Shown here: positions 15,001-23,163 of the stretch, piece after piece | How the letters are laid out: every line of letters begins with the position of its first letter | How positions within the stretch are numbered: the first letter of the stretch is position 1 | Assembly: GCF_947499295.1 (NCBI RefSeq) | Contig: NZ_CANMNP010000028.1 | Coordinates: 1 to 33,953, forward strand | Reading direction: 5' to 3' | From: an uncultured Roseibium sp. | Lineage (GTDB): Bacteria; Pseudomonadota; Alphaproteobacteria; Rhizobiales; Stappiaceae | DNA: 33,953 nt | Position numbers and translations under genes: made by a program | The notes under the pieces: generated by a model | What the model was told of the DNA's origin: nothing | Databases searched by the model: none | Seen by the model: the letters and a program-made list of their open reading frames with translations, nothing else

Positions 15001-16053
15001 TTATTTGCTAGTTTTTTTCCCTTCGCTTTTTTTGAACTCTTCAATCAACACCGTCATCTTGTCAGCCACAAACTGAGCAAATGCCGGCTCCTTCTTCGCA
15101 TCCAGGAAGATTTTGACACCGTTGCTGGTCTGCTCCATCGTCCCGAACGAACGACCTTCGTTCTCCAATCGAGACTTTTCGGCCCTGGGTTTCGTCGTCC
15201 TGAATTTGTCTGCTTTTTCAGCTGTCCTATAAGCCAGTTCGAAACGCTTGTTGGAGTCAGCTCCCTTCCAGACAGCGCTTTCAGGCAGCGCACGTACCGC
15301 TTCCAGGATCGAAGGTTTCTTTGCACCCCGTTCAGCGAGGCTCGCAAATGCCTCCCAACGATTTCGACCTATTTTGGGTGCAGGTCCGATCAAACGGAAA
15401 ATATCAGCCGGCACCAAAGCCACGATTGCCGACATTTTCGAGATCGTAGTGTCGGACGCAACACCAACAGACTTGGCTACAAGCTTACGGGTAAAACCGG
15501 CTTCCAATAGAGCGACCGCGTACACGGCCTGCTCAATAAACGACAGGTTTTTTCGTTCGTTATTTTCAAGACCTTGAGCGATGACAAGCTCTTCGTCAGA
15601 AAGCTCTTGAACATAAGCTTTCACCTTTTGCCCTAGAACCATGCAAGCACGATTGCGTCGCGCCCCGTAAGCCAGTTGGTACTGACCGCTTTCTGTCGGA
15701 TGAGGACGAACAAGGATGGGAAGCCGCTGTCCTTCTTCTCTAATGGAAATCACCAAGCTTTGAAATTCCGGGTCTTCATCGGTCCAATCAAGGCGATCTT
15801 GAATGATGGAAGCACGCACTGTGACCGGGTCGAGCTCAATCGTTTTGGATTTTTCGAGCTCGGCTTTCAGCCGAAGGTTTTCTTTTTCGATGCTTGCAAA
15901 GCTCGCCTGAAGTGCTTTCGTCGGAGCTGTGGTCATCGGCCGGCTGGAAGACTTGTCCGATTTCTCAGCTTCAGCCTGTTTGGCAAGTTCGTTCGGGTCT
16001 ACCGCGCCAAACATGCCGGCAAGGCGTTTTGCCCGGTTGGATGCTTTGTTCAT
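15001..16053 (-). CDS. repB: Plasmid partition protein RepB (ParB family)
   Basis: Centromere-binding partner of RepA that binds parS and ensures plasmid segregation. 350 residues. The ParB/Spo0J N-terminal domain lies near residues 70-170: LVRPHPTESGQYQLAYGARR, then LENNERKNLSFIEQAVYAVALLEAGF. A helix-turn-helix follows (TRKLVAKSVGVASDTTISKM). The C-terminal FGTMEQTSNGVKIF and FVADKMTVLIEEFK are RepB-typical. The ATG at 16053 shares its A with the repA stop (TGATG), and GGGGAC lies five bases upstream; a GTG one codon earlier is also possible. Coupled translation with repA is likely. Confidence 0.96.
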   Translation of the reverse strand: MNKASNRAKRLAGMFGAVDPNELAKQAEAEKSDKSSSRPMTTAPTKALQASFASIEKENLRLKAELEKSKTIELDPVTVRASIIQDRLDWTDEDPEFQSLVISIREEGQRLPILVRPHPTESGQYQLAYGARRNRACMVLGQKVKAYVQELSDEELVIAQGLENNERKNLSFIEQAVYAVALLEAGFTRKLVAKSVGVASDTTISKMSAIVALVPADIFRLIGPAPKIGRNRWEAFASLAERGAKKPSILEAVRALPESAVWKGADSNKRFELAYRTAEKADKFRTTKPRAEKSRLENEGRSFGTMEQTSNGVKIFLDAKKEPAFAQFVADKMTVLIEEFKKSEGKKTSK

Positions 16054-17273
16054 CACCGTCCCCAGACTTTCAATATTTCATGGAAGATCTCAGTGTTGGC
16101 AGCATTCACAGATTCTATGGCTCGGTTGTAGGTATCGCGTCCAACAGAACCTTTTTCGAGCTCATAAAGTGTCTTATTTTCCAGTCCGGCATTTGTAATC
16201 GCAGTAGTCTCAACTACCGCTGCCGTCAAAACGCTTTCACCGAAAAGAGAACGAAGCATCGCGGCTATGTTTACCTGTGGCACATCGTGGGGAATATGTC
16301 GGGTCAAAAGAAAGCGCATGAATTCATGGTCGACCGGAGCACCAAAGTGAGCCATTTGCTCGAGCATTTCGTCCATCATGTACAAGAACTGGTTCATGCT
16401 TGCGACGTCGATCATCGCGGACTGCACAGGGATAATTAGGCCGGTAGCGGCATAGACAGCGTTTAAAGTCAAATACGACAATTGCGGTGGCGCATCGATC
16501 ACCACAACATCGTAACGGTCCTCCACACTTCTCAGCGCAGTAGCCAAACGGCGAATGAAATACTCGTCTCCCACGTATTTGTTGCTAATGATGGCCGCAG
16601 GAGTTTCATAGTCGAAATATTGCAGTTCGCTCTGCCCTGGAACTAGATCCAATCCTGCAAAGTAGGTTGGCCGAATTATTTCCGGAAGTGGCCGACGCTC
16701 CTCATCGTATCGGAGGACCCCAAACACCGTTTCATTGTCGCCAACCTCCAAGACTGGTTGGACACCCAGCATCTCCGTCAGACTTGCTTGGGTATCAAGG
16801 TCTATGGCTAGGACACGGAGTCCTTGTAACGCCAGAAACTGAGCTAAATGCAAAGCAGTTGTCGTTTTCGCACAACCGCCCTTAAAATTGGCTATTGCGA
16901 CAATCTGCATTCCGTCTTTCTCGCGACGACGAGGATTAAACTGCAGGGACTGAGCCGGACGCTTTTCAGCCAAAAAAGATCTAAGTTCGTTAATCTGTTC
17001 GAGCTTATACATGCGACGATTGCCATCAGATCGCGCAGGTTGCGGCCCTTCGTTATCGAGCGACATTTGCCGCAAGGTTGCGGGAGCAATACCGACTAAT
17101 TCAGAAACTTCTGACGAGGAGAACGATCGCAGATGCTTCCGCGACTCTGGTGGATAGTTCTGCTGCCAGTTGTTCTTGATTTGCTGACTCAACAATGACG
17201 AAAAACGCGCAATTTTTCCCCTTGTCGAGTTGGGGTCCAATTCCTTGTCAGAAATTGCGGCTTCTTCAGTCAT
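16053..17273 (-). CDS. repA: Plasmid partition ATPase RepA (ParA family)
   Basis: ParA-type ATPase that moves plasmid copies and represses the repABC promoter with RepB. The start at 17273 (MTEEAAISDKEL) has GGAGA six bases upstream; a longer start at 17354 would run across the -35 region and was rejected. 406 residues, family-typical. The N-terminal DNA-binding region (SSSEVSELVGIAPATLRQM) precedes the deviant Walker A NFKGGCAKTTT (near residue 128). DLDTQASLTEMLG and VVVIDAPPQLSYLTLNA (Walker B region) follow. Cys replaces the usual Val/Ser in KGGxAKTT, which is tolerated in this family. Confidence 0.96.
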   Translation of the reverse strand: MTEEAAISDKELDPNSTRGKIARFSSLLSQQIKNNWQQNYPPESRKHLRSFSSSEVSELVGIAPATLRQMSLDNEGPQPARSDGNRRMYKLEQINELRSFLAEKRPAQSLQFNPRRREKDGMQIVAIANFKGGCAKTTTALHLAQFLALQGLRVLAIDLDTQASLTEMLGVQPVLEVGDNETVFGVLRYDEERRPLPEIIRPTYFAGLDLVPGQSELQYFDYETPAAIISNKYVGDEYFIRRLATALRSVEDRYDVVVIDAPPQLSYLTLNAVYAATGLIIPVQSAMIDVASMNQFLYMMDEMLEQMAHFGAPVDHEFMRFLLTRHIPHDVPQVNIAAMLRSLFGESVLTAAVVETTAITNAGLENKTLYELEKGSVGRDTYNRAIESVNAANTEIFHEILKVWGR

Positions 17274-17319
17274 TCTGCTCTCCGACGCAAATAATTGAAA
17301 AACACGAAAAATAGCGTCA

Positions 17320-17354
17320 GATCGAACTAAGAGCGAATTAGTGATTCCTGTCAA
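17320..17354 (-). promoter_or_regulatory. Likely repABC operon promoter
   Basis: On the minus strand a perfect TTGACA (17349-17354) lies about 80 bases before the repA ATG. The -10 at 17-18 bases (TTAGTT or CTTAGT) is weak, as is common in this group of bacteria. parS lies just upstream. Confidence 0.5.
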
Positions 17355-17364
17355 TGGCTTTTTG

Positions 17365-17380
17365 GTTAACGCGCGTTAAC
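17365..17380. promoter_or_regulatory. parS: parS partition site of the repABC cassette
   Basis: GTTAACGCGCGTTAAC is a perfect 16-bp palindrome and fits the repABC centromere consensus GTTNNCNNNNGNNAAC. It is the only match I found in the window. It lies about 10 bases upstream of the -35 of the repA promoter, so RepB bound here could also affect transcription. Confidence 0.88.
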
Positions 17381-17384
17381 ATAT

Positions 17385-18186
17385 TCACCGAGGATAGGCC
17401 AACGTGGGTATAGAGGTGACTGTTGCTTTAATTATCCACGGCCAAATGGATGCCACTGTAGCAGACAGGCCTATAAGATTGGCGGGCTCGAACAGTTCGT
17501 CGATGAACTCGTTCTCGCCTTTGACACCTAGTTTCTTGCGGTGGATGTGGCCGCGGCTGATGGTTCGGATTGTCTTGATCCTGGTCAAGGTGGCCTTTGC
17601 GGTTTGCAAGGATCGGAAGCTTTGCCGGCACCCCTGAAACCGCTTCAGGGCAGCATGGTCACTTTCGATCCGATCGCTCCGACACTTTCGGTCGACATGA
17701 CGGATGCTGTCGAAATGTGAATCGTATTATTGATTGACCTCACTAATGATGGGCCGATAGGTGTGGGCTTTGTCGGTGTAGATCGTGACCGACCGATACA
17801 AACGAGCCCGCTCGATTGCCTCGCGAAGAATGGCTCTCGCTGCCTTCGCGTCGCGACGTGACGTCGGGCGGAAGTCGACCATCTGACCGCTTCCGTCGAT
17901 CGCGCACCACAGGTCACGCCATCTGCCCCCCGACGCGAATGTATGTTTCATCGGCGTGCCAGAATACGCGCGCCCGCCGCAGGTGCTTCTCGGTTCGCTT
18001 GGTCAGCTCGGCACCAAACTTCTGAACCCAGCGATTCACGGTCGATCGGTTGACGATTATGCCGCGCTCTTCCAAGACATCGACGACATCTTGGCAAGAC
18101 AGCGGATATCGCAGATGCCGGCGGACGGCACAAAGGATGATCTCACGTGGAAAGCGGTGATACTTGAGGGGAGATTCGCGCGGCAT
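17385..18186 (-). pseudogene. IS6-family transposase, frameshifted with an internal stop
   Basis: From 18186 the frame reads FPREIILCAVRRHLRYPLSC, then DVLEERGIIVNRSTVNRWVQ and VFWHADETYIRVGG, the N-terminal and first catalytic part of IS6/IS26-type transposases. An extra G in the GGGGGG run near 17925-17930 shifts the frame. The other frame continues WRDLWCAIDGSGQMVDF and YTDKAHTYRPIISEVN, meets a TAA, then goes on SHFDSIRHVDRK and IESDHAALKRF to the C-terminus (TAKATLTRIKTIRTI). So one frameshift and one stop inactivate it. Clear IS6 terminal repeats were not found on either side. It sits immediately beside parS. Confidence 0.88.
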
Positions 18187-18916
18187 GCTCTACCTCAAGA
18201 ACCGCAATTAACGCACCAATCCCAAAAATATAGTTCATGGATCGAGCGCTCCCCTGGCTACACCAAGAAAGTTCGGAGGCACCGATAACCGAACTGACTT
18301 GGCGAACTTAAGCTTTCAAACCCCGCAGACCAAAAAGCGTTGCACTCTACGATGTCATCAATCCAAGCGACTTGAGGTACAATGCTTCGATGATGTCGAA
18401 CGCGGATTGATATGCAGCGGAGAATGAAAGGGTCCTAAGCGCCACAGCCGCGGTCCTTGCTGATGTCGTAGCAAATCCCGCTGGCTATGCTTTTTCAAAT
18501 TTCCGTCTAAGACCGCGTGTGCATTGGCACTAAATTTTTCTGTTACCCCCTACCCTTTGACCAAAGTGGTTCAGACACCTCATCCTGCGTGGGCGTGTCA
18601 GATGCTACGGGTTCAAGCACTTGTTTTGTCGACTTTTTTTTCTTGAGACACTGCGTTCGCCAAACAACATCAACCGGATCTTGTTCACCTCGACGCGCAA
18701 AACCTTCCGCCCTGGTGAGCGCCGCACTGTTCGCCTCCGAGCCGCCACTCGCCGTGCGTCAGCACCCACAAAGCTGCTTCAATTCTTCCGAAAATCCGAG
18801 TAGACGCGGCTCTGGTGCTCACCTTTCAAAACAACGAATTCATCTTCGACCGCAGCAGAAGGGCAGGCCGTAATGTAGACAACGCCGCATCCATTTTCTG
18901 GATGCGGCTCAACGAG
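18187..18916. other. Non-coding or decayed stretch after the IS6 remnant
   Basis: No intact gene supported. A plus-strand frame near 18342-18531 (ALYDVINPSDLRYN, stop, YAAENERVLSATAAVLADVV) has coding-like composition broken by one TGA and may be a gene fragment of unknown origin. Another open frame at 18621-18803 (KTFRPGERRTVRLRAATR) matched nothing I recognise. Confidence 0.35.
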
Positions 18917-19120
18917 TTAGTTGGCTTGGGCCTTCTGGGCGTTTTCATTGTCCGCCTTCAGATTGAGGATGTATCCGAAACGGACACTGACGAAAGGCGG
19001 GATGCCGACGGAAAGACTGATACTTAGCTGCCCGCTGTGCTTCGCTTTCGTTAGACGCTTTTTGACGTTGGACAGGACGTCGCGGCTGGTACGGTTGAGG
19101 AATTTGATCAGCTGTTTCAT
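18917..19120 (-). CDS. Small basic protein, 67 residues, unknown
   Basis: Start at 19120 with a strong AAAAGGAGA about six bases upstream, which is the main evidence that it is real; the in-frame start at 19183 has none. The N-terminal half is strongly basic (MKQLIKFLNRTSRDVLSNVK, then KRLTKAKHSG). The second half is a hydrophobic beta-like stretch (LSISLSVGIPPFVSVRFGYIL) and the tail is polar. This could be a membrane-interacting peptide, a small toxin or a DNA-binding peptide; no family is recognised. It stands alone, with long non-coding DNA on both sides. Confidence 0.6.
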   Translation of the reverse strand: MKQLIKFLNRTSRDVLSNVKKRLTKAKHSGQLSISLSVGIPPFVSVRFGYILNLKADNENAQKAQAN

Positions 19121-19748
19121 GTCGGTTCTCCTTTTGATGATTGCGTTTGGTGCGCGGCAATCGAACGTGGCGATCGGGCTCAAAAAGCACCGCTTGCGGT
19201 CGCAACGAAGTGGAGAACCCGGAGGGTTGCCGTTTGAGACAAGCCACGTAAATTCGCTGCGTGACCATATGCATCAGTCATCAAACGGAACCGTGATCGG
19301 TCTTCAAAACCTCAAACAGACCGGCTGCTTTGCTGATCCGTGAAACTTCTGATGAAAGCGATTCAGCTCGGTGCACCCTTGTCGGAACATCGGCTGCAGC
19401 GGGCTAAGCCCGTGTGGCAAAGTCTCGAAGGCGCAGTGGCCGCCAGAAAGCCAAATCCAACTACCTCGTTGCGCCGCTGCAAGCGGTGCTCTTATGCGCG
19501 GGGGGAGGGGAGATTCGAGGGGAGGGGTTTAGGGCTCCCTTCGCCCGATGGCCTACCGCTCGATGCGGTAGGCGAGCGGAACGGGCTCCAAAATCGGTAG
19601 TTTGATAAAAGGCCTTTGCTCAGCTATTCCGGGAGCGGTCGTGCGGCACCGTTTCACGGTTGTGTCATGCTTGGCCGCCGCTTTTCACGTTTGCACACTA
19701 CCGGCCGATGTCGCGAGGACATCCGATTGCCTGCTTGACTTCCATCAT
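19121..19748. other. Long non-coding stretch with G-rich tracts and hairpins
   Basis: No supported gene. It contains a G-rich tract (19499-19530) and a hairpin CCTACCGC-TCGAT-GCGGTAGG at 19552-19572. That hairpin shares its 13-base core CCGCTCGATGCGG with the hairpin at 24391-24425. It also includes the upstream control region of the 67-residue gene. Confidence 0.4.
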
Positions 19749-19777
19749 TTGGAAAATTCAGAGAATTGACTTATATT
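19749..19777 (+). promoter_or_regulatory. Candidate promoter of a small RNA
   Basis: TTGGAA (19749-19754), 17-base spacer, TATATT (19772-19777), followed by a short transcribed unit with a terminator and no open frame. Confidence 0.5.
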
Positions 19778-19784
19778 CTTATCC

Positions 19785-19874
19785 GGAGTGGGACGGCAGG
19801 TTTCCCCGCCGCCCCCTTCCCTAAAGTATGAATTGGACCCGGATTTCGATTTGCAAGGTCGTCCGGGTCTTTTT
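19785..19874 (+). ncRNA. Candidate small RNA with C-rich anti-Shine-Dalgarno-like loop
   Basis: About 90 bases between the promoter at 19749-19777 and an intrinsic terminator (GACCCGGA 19836-19843, TCCGGGTC 19862-19869, then TTTTT). The 5' part can fold (GGCAGG against CCCGCC), leaving GCCCCCTTCCC near 19810-19820 available. This C-rich, anti-ribosome-site-like segment is reminiscent of alphaproteobacterial regulatory RNAs. There is no start codon with a usable frame. Prediction from signals only. Confidence 0.5.
19836..19874 (+). terminator. Intrinsic terminator
   Basis: Eight-base perfect stem (19836-19843 with 19862-19869), an 18-base loop and a TTTTT tail on the plus strand. Confidence 0.65.
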
Positions 19875-20019
19875 CACTTTAAGGGTAACGCTGATAGGCC
19901 AATGCCACATCGTCGTTACCTCCGGTTTGAGAGCAAGGCTGTTGCCTCAGCCGGGCTAGCCTATCCGGCCCGGTCGCGCCGCTTGCTCGGCGCTGCTGCT
20001 TTTGCTGCTCAAAACTGAA
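19875..20019. other. Short non-coding gap
   Basis: Convergent gap between the candidate small RNA and the leftward operon ending at 20020. It is GC-rich with a GGGCTAGCC palindrome; no clear terminator is seen. Confidence 0.3.
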
Positions 20020-20256
20020 TCAGGTTTCCTCTTTGTAGAGCGCTAAAACTCTCGGGTTCGTTAACTGGTCGTGCGTTGTCTCAAATGTGGCGCCGTCCCA
20101 TTCAATCCACGCTTCCCAACCGGTCGGCGTCGCCCTGCCGTACCATACTCGAACGCTAATCCGATTGTTCGGCAATTCTTCGACGGTGGAAACTGTGTGC
20201 GTGCCACCGAGGCCGGAATCAATGTCATAGACTTTGACTTTTCGTATCGGTCCCAT
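20020..20256 (-). CDS. Small hypothetical protein downstream of the methyltransferase
   Basis: A 78-residue soluble protein, start 20256 (MGPIRKVKVYDIDSGLGGTH) with GAGG six bases upstream. The pattern is mostly beta-strand with aromatic residues (VRVWYGRATPTGWEAWIEWD). No family is recognised. It begins 7 bases after the methyltransferase stop (20264), so it is the last gene of the same operon and probably co-transcribed. Confidence 0.7.
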   Translation of the reverse strand: MGPIRKVKVYDIDSGLGGTHTVSTVEELPNNRISVRVWYGRATPTGWEAWIEWDGATFETTHDQLTNPRVLALYKEET

Positions 20257-20263
20257 GGTTGCC

Positions 20264-21109
20264 TCACAGCAACGCAAGTTGTTCGGCGGGGCGATGTGGG
20301 ACGGTCGGAACCGTCAGGGCGCTTAGGCGCTCCTGCACCTTTCCTTGTCGGGCGCGATCCTGGGCAAACTCGTAGCAGGCGATTTCGCAAATGATTGAGG
20401 TATCCTTCCAATCTTCCTTGTACATTGAGGTATCGACGCCCGCGCCTTCGTGCATGCGGAAACCTGTCAACTTCCGATAGTCAGCCGCAGGGCCGGTTTC
20501 AACCCTCTGAAAGCATTGCGCGCCGGAATATCGGAAGGCGGCGGACGCTTGCGGGACGATGAATGCGCCCCGATTGGCCAGTTCGGCCGCGATGTCGATC
20601 ACGTGAAACTCAAACTGGCGGCCACGATAGCGCGGTCCATTGCCGGCGCGCTTCACGGCACCGAACGGCGGATTGGACGCGGCCACGTCAAAACGCTCTC
20701 CACCAAGCTCCCTTTGCCAGTCCCTCCAGTCAAAGACATCGGCGCAGATCCAACGAGCCTCCGGCAGCAGCTTTCTGCCCACCTCGACATATCGGGGATT
20801 CAGCTCAACGCATGTCAGGTCCGGGCAATTGTCGGCCCATTTCGCGCGGTGGTGCAGGAAGTAGGACAGGATTCCGATCCCGGCGCAAAGATCGATGACG
20901 CGGCTGCCAGCGCCCCCGGCATCGATGGAGAAGTCTGCAGCCAGCCCCCAGGGCGTAAAGAACGCCCCGGATGCTCCGTTGATGTGGTTCGCGCCTTCGT
21001 GCCAGTTCTGAAACACGAAGTCTTTTTCGTCTTCGCTCAAGCGATCCTTGGTCAGGATCGCCTCGGCCTCCGCGTGGGCCTTGCGCTGCGATTTGGTGAG
21101 TTTCGCCAT
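20264..21109 (-). CDS. N6-adenine DNA methyltransferase-like protein
   Basis: A 281-residue S-adenosylmethionine-dependent methyltransferase. The cofactor motif DLCAGIGILS lies at residues 73-82, an acidic post-I motif in CVELNP at about 100-105, and the catalytic SNPPFG at 145-150, which places it with amino-methyltransferases acting on adenine N6 (NPPF/Y class). There is no adjacent restriction nuclease, so it is an orphan that could mark plasmid DNA against host restriction; RNA or protein substrates cannot be excluded. The start at 21109 has GGGAG within the end of the upstream gene, 3 bases of gap, indicating coupling. Confidence 0.88.
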   Translation of the reverse strand: MAKLTKSQRKAHAEAEAILTKDRLSEDEKDFVFQNWHEGANHINGASGAFFTPWGLAADFSIDAGGAGSRVIDLCAGIGILSYFLHHRAKWADNCPDLTCVELNPRYVEVGRKLLPEARWICADVFDWRDWQRELGGERFDVAASNPPFGAVKRAGNGPRYRGRQFEFHVIDIAAELANRGAFIVPQASAAFRYSGAQCFQRVETGPAADYRKLTGFRMHEGAGVDTSMYKEDWKDTSIICEIACYEFAQDRARQGKVQERLSALTVPTVPHRPAEQLALL

Positions 21110-21112
21110 GGC

Positions 21113-21568
21113 TTAAAACTCCCCATCTACAACGATGATGGGTTCGCTCTTGTCCATGCGAATATTCAAACCTGTCAGGCCGATTCCGATCAGGTCCGGG
21201 CCTTCGAAGTTGATCAATTCAGGATCCATCACAGGCCGGTAAACCGTGATCAGCTCCGCGATCTCCTCGACGGTCATGCGAGGCTCGGCAATGTCTCCGT
21301 GCTCATCCCTGCCCACGATGACAAGGTTTCCGGCAAACGGATTTGGAAAGTCCTTGAGGCGAACGATTGTATGAAGACCGTCTGTCAGGCCGTTGTCGTC
21401 CACGAAGACATCGTGATTGTCATCGAGGCGGGCGACATCGAAAAAGCTGCACTTGATGCGCTGTTTGACTTCCGCAATGTAGTTTGCCCGGCTTAGGGAG
21501 ATATTGGCCATTGCCCCGAAAAAGGCATCGTAAAAATAGGCCGTGACGAACTCGGATTTGTTGGTCAT
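21113..21568 (-). CDS. Hypothetical plasmid protein upstream of the methyltransferase
   Basis: A 151-residue acidic protein; start 21568 (MTNKSEFVTAYFYDAFFG) with GAGGGA seven bases upstream. The frame is open far upstream but that part is the GC-rich repeat and is not coding. The C-terminal half contains FPNPFAGNLVIVGRDEHGDI and LIGIGLTGLNIRMD. No catalytic signature is seen and I do not recognise the family. It overlaps no neighbour: a 29-residue peptide gene ends 11 bases upstream and the methyltransferase starts 3 bases downstream. Confidence 0.75.
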   Translation of the reverse strand: MTNKSEFVTAYFYDAFFGAMANISLSRANYIAEVKQRIKCSFFDVARLDDNHDVFVDDNGLTDGLHTIVRLKDFPNPFAGNLVIVGRDEHGDIAEPRMTVEEIAELITVYRPVMDPELINFEGPDLIGIGLTGLNIRMDKSEPIIVVDGEF

Positions 21569-21579
21569 AGAGCGATCCC

Positions 21580-21669
21580 TCAACCTGCGAGGCCGACACA
21601 GCAAGCGACCAGCCCGAAGCTGAACAGGCTCACGCTGACAAGCGCGCAAAAGTCTTTGAGCATAAACAT
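21580..21669 (-). CDS. 29-residue single-pass membrane peptide
   Basis: Too short for usual gene finders. Start at 21669 with AGGAGAG about eight bases upstream. The peptide begins MFMLKDF and continues with an uninterrupted hydrophobic stretch (CALVSVSLFSFGLVACCVGL) and ends LAG: one membrane segment with three Cys. It is the first gene of the leftward operon, and its stop is 11 bases before the next start. It might be a membrane regulator or merely a leader peptide that sets translation of the operon. Confidence 0.55.
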   Translation of the reverse strand: MFMLKDFCALVSVSLFSFGLVACCVGLAG

Positions 21670-21696
21670 CTATTTCTCTCCTTCTTCCCGTGGAAC

Positions 21697-22135
21697 GCGG
21701 GTTCTGTCCCCGAAGGGGCAGGAGCCCGGCTCCTGCTCCTGAGACCTCGGCGGCGAGAGCGTGGGGGAGGGGGACAAGGGGAAAAAACGGAGGGGGATCG
21801 CCCACCGGGACGGCCAGGTGTGGATCCGCGGGTCCGGCCGGCACGCGGGTCTGCGCCTGGTCCTGCACGAGGGAGTGACGCCGGCGTGCCGGCGACGTGA
21901 GTGAGGAAGGATGGGGAGACCGTTTTTTACCCTTGTTGGGGGAGGGGGAGCGGCGTTTCCCCTCTCCCGGCAGGGGCGTGGTGACCGCCTGCAGGGCGGC
22001 CTATTTGGGGCTGGCAAACGTAGTGCGCAGGGCGTAGCCCGGAGGCGGGAGGATCGTCACCTTCAGGCCGAGACGGGTGCCTGCGCCTGGCTCGGGGAGC
22101 GCAGCGAGTAGAGCCGTGCCCGAAGGGTGCCGCCC
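21697..22135. repeat. 439-bp direct repeat, copy 1
   Basis: Aligns without any gap to 27705-28143 (constant offset 6008), with roughly 27 mismatches by eye, about 94% identity. GC-rich with strand-biased G-runs on the plus strand. Contains hairpins such as GCAGGAGC-CCG-GCTCCTGC near its left end and CCGCC-TGCA-GGGCGG. It lies just upstream of a leftward operon, in the position of a 5' leader or promoter. Confidence 0.92.
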
Positions 22136-22166
22136 GAACCTATTTACTTAGTAGTATAACGAGCCT

Positions 22167-22179
22167 AAGAACGGTTCTT
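22167..22179. promoter_or_regulatory. Operator-like palindrome upstream of the MucR/Ros gene
   Basis: AAGAAC-G-GTTCTT, a perfect palindrome 37 bases before the ATG of the MucR/Ros-type regulator, inside an AT-rich promoter-like region. Ros/MucR proteins commonly repress their own genes. Confidence 0.45.
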
Positions 22180-22215
22180 CACTTACGTTTAGGTAATTGG
22201 CGAAAAGGAATTCTT

Positions 22216-22668
22216 ATGTCCGAAGCTGCTCAAAACGACATCTCTCTTGAGCCTGATTTCGTTGATCTGACGGCGGACATAGTTTCGGCCTATGTGAGCA
22301 ACAATACGGTTGCCTCGGGTGATCTTCCGGCGCTGATCGCAATCGTTCACGCGGCGCTGTCATCCACGGTTCAAGAAGCTTCGGAACCTGTTGTTGAAGA
22401 GCTGAAACCTGCGGTTCCGATCAAGAAGTCCGTGACCGATGATCACATTATCTGCCTGGAAGACGGTAAGAAGTTCAAATCCCTGAAGCGGCATCTGCGG
22501 ACCCACTACGACCTGACGCCGGAAGAATATCGAGCAAAGTGGGACTTGCCGACGGACTATCCGATGGTCGCGCCGAGTTATGCGGCTGCCCGATCCGAGC
22601 TTGCGAGAAAGATGGGCCTGGGCCAGAAGGGCGCGCGGAAGACAAGAAAGCCCCGTTCCAAGTCTTGA
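22216..22668 (+). CDS. MucR/Ros-family zinc-finger transcriptional regulator
   Basis: A 150-residue transcription factor. The diagnostic C-terminal core is present: ICLEDGKKFKSLKRHLRTHY (from about residue 78), then LTPEEYRAKWDLPTDYPMVA and ARSELARKMGLGQKG. In Ros the finger starts CxxC; here the second Cys is Asp (CLED), as in members that fold with less or no zinc. An AAAAGG sequence precedes the ATG. Family members repress plasmid transfer, virulence and polysaccharide genes by binding AT-rich DNA. It lies between the repeat and convergent small genes. Confidence 0.95.
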   Translation: MSEAAQNDISLEPDFVDLTADIVSAYVSNNTVASGDLPALIAIVHAALSSTVQEASEPVVEELKPAVPIKKSVTDDHIICLEDGKKFKSLKRHLRTHYDLTPEEYRAKWDLPTDYPMVAPSYAAARSELARKMGLGQKGARKTRKPRSKS

Positions 22669-22682
22669 GGATCCAGACGGCT

Positions 22683-23042
22683 TCAATCGCTGCCGGCTTC
22701 GGGTTCGCTGGCGCTGTCCCGCAAAACTCGAATTCCATGCCGCAACAGCGTCCGATCCTCGGGGCTATCGATCATCACCGTTCGGAAAGCGTCGTGTCCA
22801 ATTGATATCTTTTGCGTCGCGACCAATAGCTCAAGTGGCTGTTTTCCTTCGCGGTCCCAGGTTTCGACCCGGAAATGCAAGCCTCGAACGAATGGGTCGG
22901 AGTCGGTAATGAGCATGCGATCGGCAACCAAAACGGCGGTTTCCGGGGAAAGCAGTACTGGTTTCTGTTTGCCGATAGCTTGTTCCAGGATCATGCGAGC
23001 AAGCTGATCGACGCTTGCCCACTTTCTGCGGTATTCAGCCAT
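22683..23042 (-). CDS. Hypothetical protein, 119 residues
   Basis: Start 23042 (MAEYRRKWASVDQLARMILE) chosen over a TTG at 23108; the ribosome site is weak. Soluble alpha/beta pattern, with AVLVADRMLITDSDPFVRGL and PLELLVATQKISIGHDAF. No family is recognised. It is convergent with the MucR/Ros gene; the gap is 14 bases. Confidence 0.6.
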   Translation of the reverse strand: MAEYRRKWASVDQLARMILEQAIGKQKPVLLSPETAVLVADRMLITDSDPFVRGLHFRVETWDREGKQPLELLVATQKISIGHDAFRTVMIDSPEDRTLLRHGIRVLRDSASEPEAGSD

Positions 23043-23163
23043 TAATCGGTTGCTCGGTCGCGTGATGGATCGATTACATAGAATGTTCTCTTTTTGTTCC
23101 TGTGGCAATTCAAATTGTAGGCCGTCCCATCTAGCTGTCGCTGCTCGTCAGGCCAGTCAGAGA

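Noticed and set aside
18517..18873. Plus-strand frame that might be a small gene
   Set aside because: No ribosome site, no family resemblance, and composition not clearly coding.
20450..21496. 348-codon plus-strand open frame
   Set aside because: Antisense shadow of the methyltransferase and its upstream gene; no recognisable motifs.
21670..22017. Pro/Arg-rich minus-strand frame conserved in both 439-bp repeat copies (also 27642-28025)
   Set aside because: The conservation follows from the DNA repeat having no indels. Composition is low-complexity, changes do not favour silent positions, and there is no ribosome site.
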